Notes under the pieces: model-generated
Told to the model about the DNA's origin: nothing
The model's database searches: none
Seen by the model: the letters and a program-made list of their open reading frames with translations, nothing else
Made by a program: the position numbers and the translations under genes
Source: Desertivibrio insolitus
GTDB lineage: Bacteria > Actinomycetota > Actinomycetes > Actinomycetales > Microbacteriaceae
Length of the DNA: 64,000 nucleotides
NCBI RefSeq assembly: GCF_017355965.1
Contig: NZ_JAFIQW010000001.1
Location: forward strand, 248,001 to 312,000
Reading direction: 5' to 3'
Part shown: piece by piece, positions 62,672 to 64,000 of the stretch
How positions within the stretch are numbered: the first letter of the stretch is position 1
Layout of the letters: every line of letters starts with the position of its first letter

Positions 62672-63055
62672 TCAATTGCCGCCCTGGATGACGAGCAGCA
62701 TCGTGCCCGCCGGGTCCTGCACGTAAGCGACGCGCTCGCCCCACGGCATGTCGCTCGGCTCGACCGGCACACCGACGGACTCCTCGCGCGCGGCGGTCAC
62801 GACCCCGTCGAGGTCGGCCACATAGAGGCAGACGTCGACCGCGTGGCCGGTCGCCGGCAGTGGCGTCTCCCCGTATAGTGCAGGGCTCGTGCCCAGCCCG
62901 AGAGCGAGGTGCGAGTCGCCGATCGCGACCGTGACGTACACCGGGTCGCCGCCCTCCGGGAACCGGTAGATCTCGGTGGCGCCGAACACGCGCTCGTAGA
63001 AGCCGCGGAGTTGGAGCACATCGCGGCAGTTGATGATCGGGAACACGTCCGGCAT
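62672..63055 (-). CDS. VOC-superfamily (glyoxalase-like) protein
   Basis: 127-residue protein with two beta-alpha-beta-beta-beta modules: DVLQLRGFYERVFGATEIYRF, then VDVCLYVADLDGVVTAAREESV and AYVQDPAGTMLLVIQ. Metal-ligand His residues typical of glyoxalase I are not all visible. It could be an extradiol-dioxygenase-like binding protein or an antibiotic-resistance relative. Single gene; weak leaderless -10 (CACCGT) 6 bases before the ATG. Confidence 0.85.
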   Translation of the reverse strand: MPDVFPIINCRDVLQLRGFYERVFGATEIYRFPEGGDPVYVTVAIGDSHLALGLGTSPALYGETPLPATGHAVDVCLYVADLDGVVTAAREESVGVPVEPSDMPWGERVAYVQDPAGTMLLVIQGGN

Positions 63056-63122
63056 GGGGCGACGGTGGCACGGGTCGCTGGAGGCGCGGAAGGGTCTTGC
63101 GTGCTCCGTCTTGCGCGGTCCC

Positions 63123-63199
63123 GATCGATAACGGAGGCACTTCGGTCCGCTGACGTCGACGGTCGACCTGCGAGAGCGGAATCGCCTCCGCTATCGATA
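63123..63199. repeat. Inverted repeat upstream of the gene at 63240
   Basis: Arms of 16 bases, GATCGATAACGGAGGC (63123-63138) and GCCTCCGCTATCGATA (63184-63199), pair at 14 positions around a 45-base spacer. This could be a regulator site pair, a DNA-looping site or a mobile-repeat remnant. Confidence 0.5.
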
Positions 63200-63227
63200 A
63201 AACCCACGCGGTGGCGTCGAGCGGCCG

Positions 63228-63233
63228 TAGAGT
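63228..63233 (+). promoter_or_regulatory. -10 box for a leaderless start at 63240
   Basis: TAGAGT, 6 bases before the GTG at 63240. Confidence 0.6.
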
Positions 63234-63239
63234 CGGCCC

Positions 63240-64000
63240 GTGCCCCTCGACGCCGACGCCCTCCTCTCGGGACCCCGTGGGCGACGCCTGTGCCTCGAGG
63301 CGGCCACCGGTGACGGCAACGTGGCGCCGACGGCCGGCGAACTGCGCACGCTCGTGCGCCAGGCGGCGCACGAGTTCGAGCCGGACTCCGGGCAGTCCGC
63401 GCGCTACCTGACCTCGAGCAGCCGCTGGTCGTTGCACTGGGGCTCCCCGACCCTCGAACCGGCCTGGACCTTCGAGCACCTCCACGACCGCCTCGCGGCA
63501 ACCCGACTGCGACTCGATCCCGCCGCGATGCTGGAGTCGCTGAGCCAGACCGTCGACCGCGCCATGTACTGGCAGCCGCCGGACGGCGAGGACGTGCTCG
63601 CGGCCTCGCCCGAGCTCGCGGATGCCCTCCGCGGCATCGCCCGGCAGGTGCTCGACCACCCCGCGGCGAGCTGGTGGGCGGATCCACTCGACAGCGACTC
63701 GCAGAGGGTGGTCCATCACACGGCGCATCAGGGGGGAGCGGCGGCTCGACCGGCGGCCGAGGCACTGAGCGTGTGGCGGGAGGAGACGCTGGCGACCGAA
63801 CGGCGCGCCCAGCGGGACACGCCCCGGGACCCGGCCGCATCGTTCAGCGGCGACTGGTGGTCCGCCCCGGTGTCGGTCGTGACCTCCAGCACGCGGGATC
63901 TCGGCGAGGCCGGTCCGGTCGGGCTGCACCTCGTCGAGGACCGCTTCGGCTGGGAGCGCGCGCTCGTGCTGCCCCTCGAGGTGACGCCGACCAGCACGTA
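63240..64000 (+). CDS. Hypothetical protein, truncated by window edge
   Basis: The first 253 residues of a soluble protein I cannot assign. It starts MPLDADALLSGPRGRRLCLE and has Trp-rich segments (SSRWSLHWGSPTLEPAWTF, ASWWADPL, GDWWSAPVSV). No membrane helix or signal is seen. The frame stays open to the end of the window. The GTG is supported by the -10 box just upstream. Confidence 0.7.
   Translation, partial: MPLDADALLSGPRGRRLCLEAATGDGNVAPTAGELRTLVRQAAHEFEPDSGQSARYLTSSSRWSLHWGSPTLEPAWTFEHLHDRLAATRLRLDPAAMLESLSQTVDRAMYWQPPDGEDVLAASPELADALRGIARQVLDHPAASWWADPLDSDSQRVVHHTAHQGGAAARPAAEALSVWREETLATERRAQRDTPRDPAASFSGDWWSAPVSVVTSSTRDLGEAGPVGLHLVEDRFGWERALVLPLEVTPTST

Overview
The window is chromosomal DNA from a high-GC Gram-positive actinobacterium, most likely a member of the Microbacteriaceae. 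The support is base composition, GTG/TTG starts, -10 boxes of the TAGGCT/TAGCGT/TACCGT type, many apparently leaderless genes, an LAxTG sorting signal, and small families typical of that group (resembling DUF6264, DUF6457 and DUF4245). I see no rRNA, tRNA, CRISPR array, transposase, integrase or phage gene. The layout looks like ordinary chromosome with accessory transport and molybdoenzyme blocks.

Layout. 1-1122: 5' part of typA, reverse strand. 1356-14568: two oligopeptide/dipeptide ABC operons on the reverse strand, each with binding protein, DppB-like permease, DppC-like permease and a fused two-domain ATPase. Each has a PH-like membrane gene on the opposite strand beside or inside it. 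14565-15341: CPBP-family membrane protein. 15508-20055: glycine cleavage operon gcvT-gcvH-gcvP behind a tandem glycine riboswitch. 20121-21538: CopC-like protein and a lipoprotein. 21514-27714: ROK regulator divergent from a sugar ABC operon (binding protein, two permeases) ending in a GH13 alpha-glucosidase. 27909-38621: two paralogous membrane-anchored PP2C phosphatases in direct orientation. They flank a six-gene, overlap-coupled molybdoenzyme/cofactor operon and an S9 peptidase. 38643-44646: acetyltransferase, SDR, small regulators and hypotheticals, a sortase-anchored 5'-nucleotidase and an RsbQ-like hydrolase. 44773-51461: aminotransferase, an acidic mini-protein, glutathione peroxidase, D,D-carboxypeptidase, atypical SDR, ychF and a CPBP protein. 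51632-64000: exonuclease, rmuC, glpX/fbaA divergent pair, ispH with a membrane protein, xseA-xseB-DUF4245-like-carbonic anhydrase-fumC, prepilin peptidase, a VOC protein and a truncated hypothetical gene.

How the genes work together. The transport half imports peptides and an alpha-glucoside, which the GH13 enzyme would hydrolyse inside the cell. The gcv operon degrades glycine under riboswitch control. The molybdenum block encodes an oxidoreductase, two cofactor-assembly enzymes and an HPP-family channel, and may serve an oxyanion such as nitrate or nitrite. The last third is mostly core metabolism and DNA repair.

Most unusual points. (1) The first Opp operon is interrupted by a convergent PH-like gene. 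(2) The molybdoenzyme lacks the fourth iron-sulfur cysteine. (3) The two PP2C paralogues form direct repeats around the molybdenum block and lie in the same window as an RsbQ homologue. (4) A GGATGCC/GGCATCC word recurs singly in genes and as inverted pairs in terminators, as DNA uptake sequences do in other bacteria. (5) Leaderless starts are very frequent. All assignments come from reading motifs and gene order; no database search was run.
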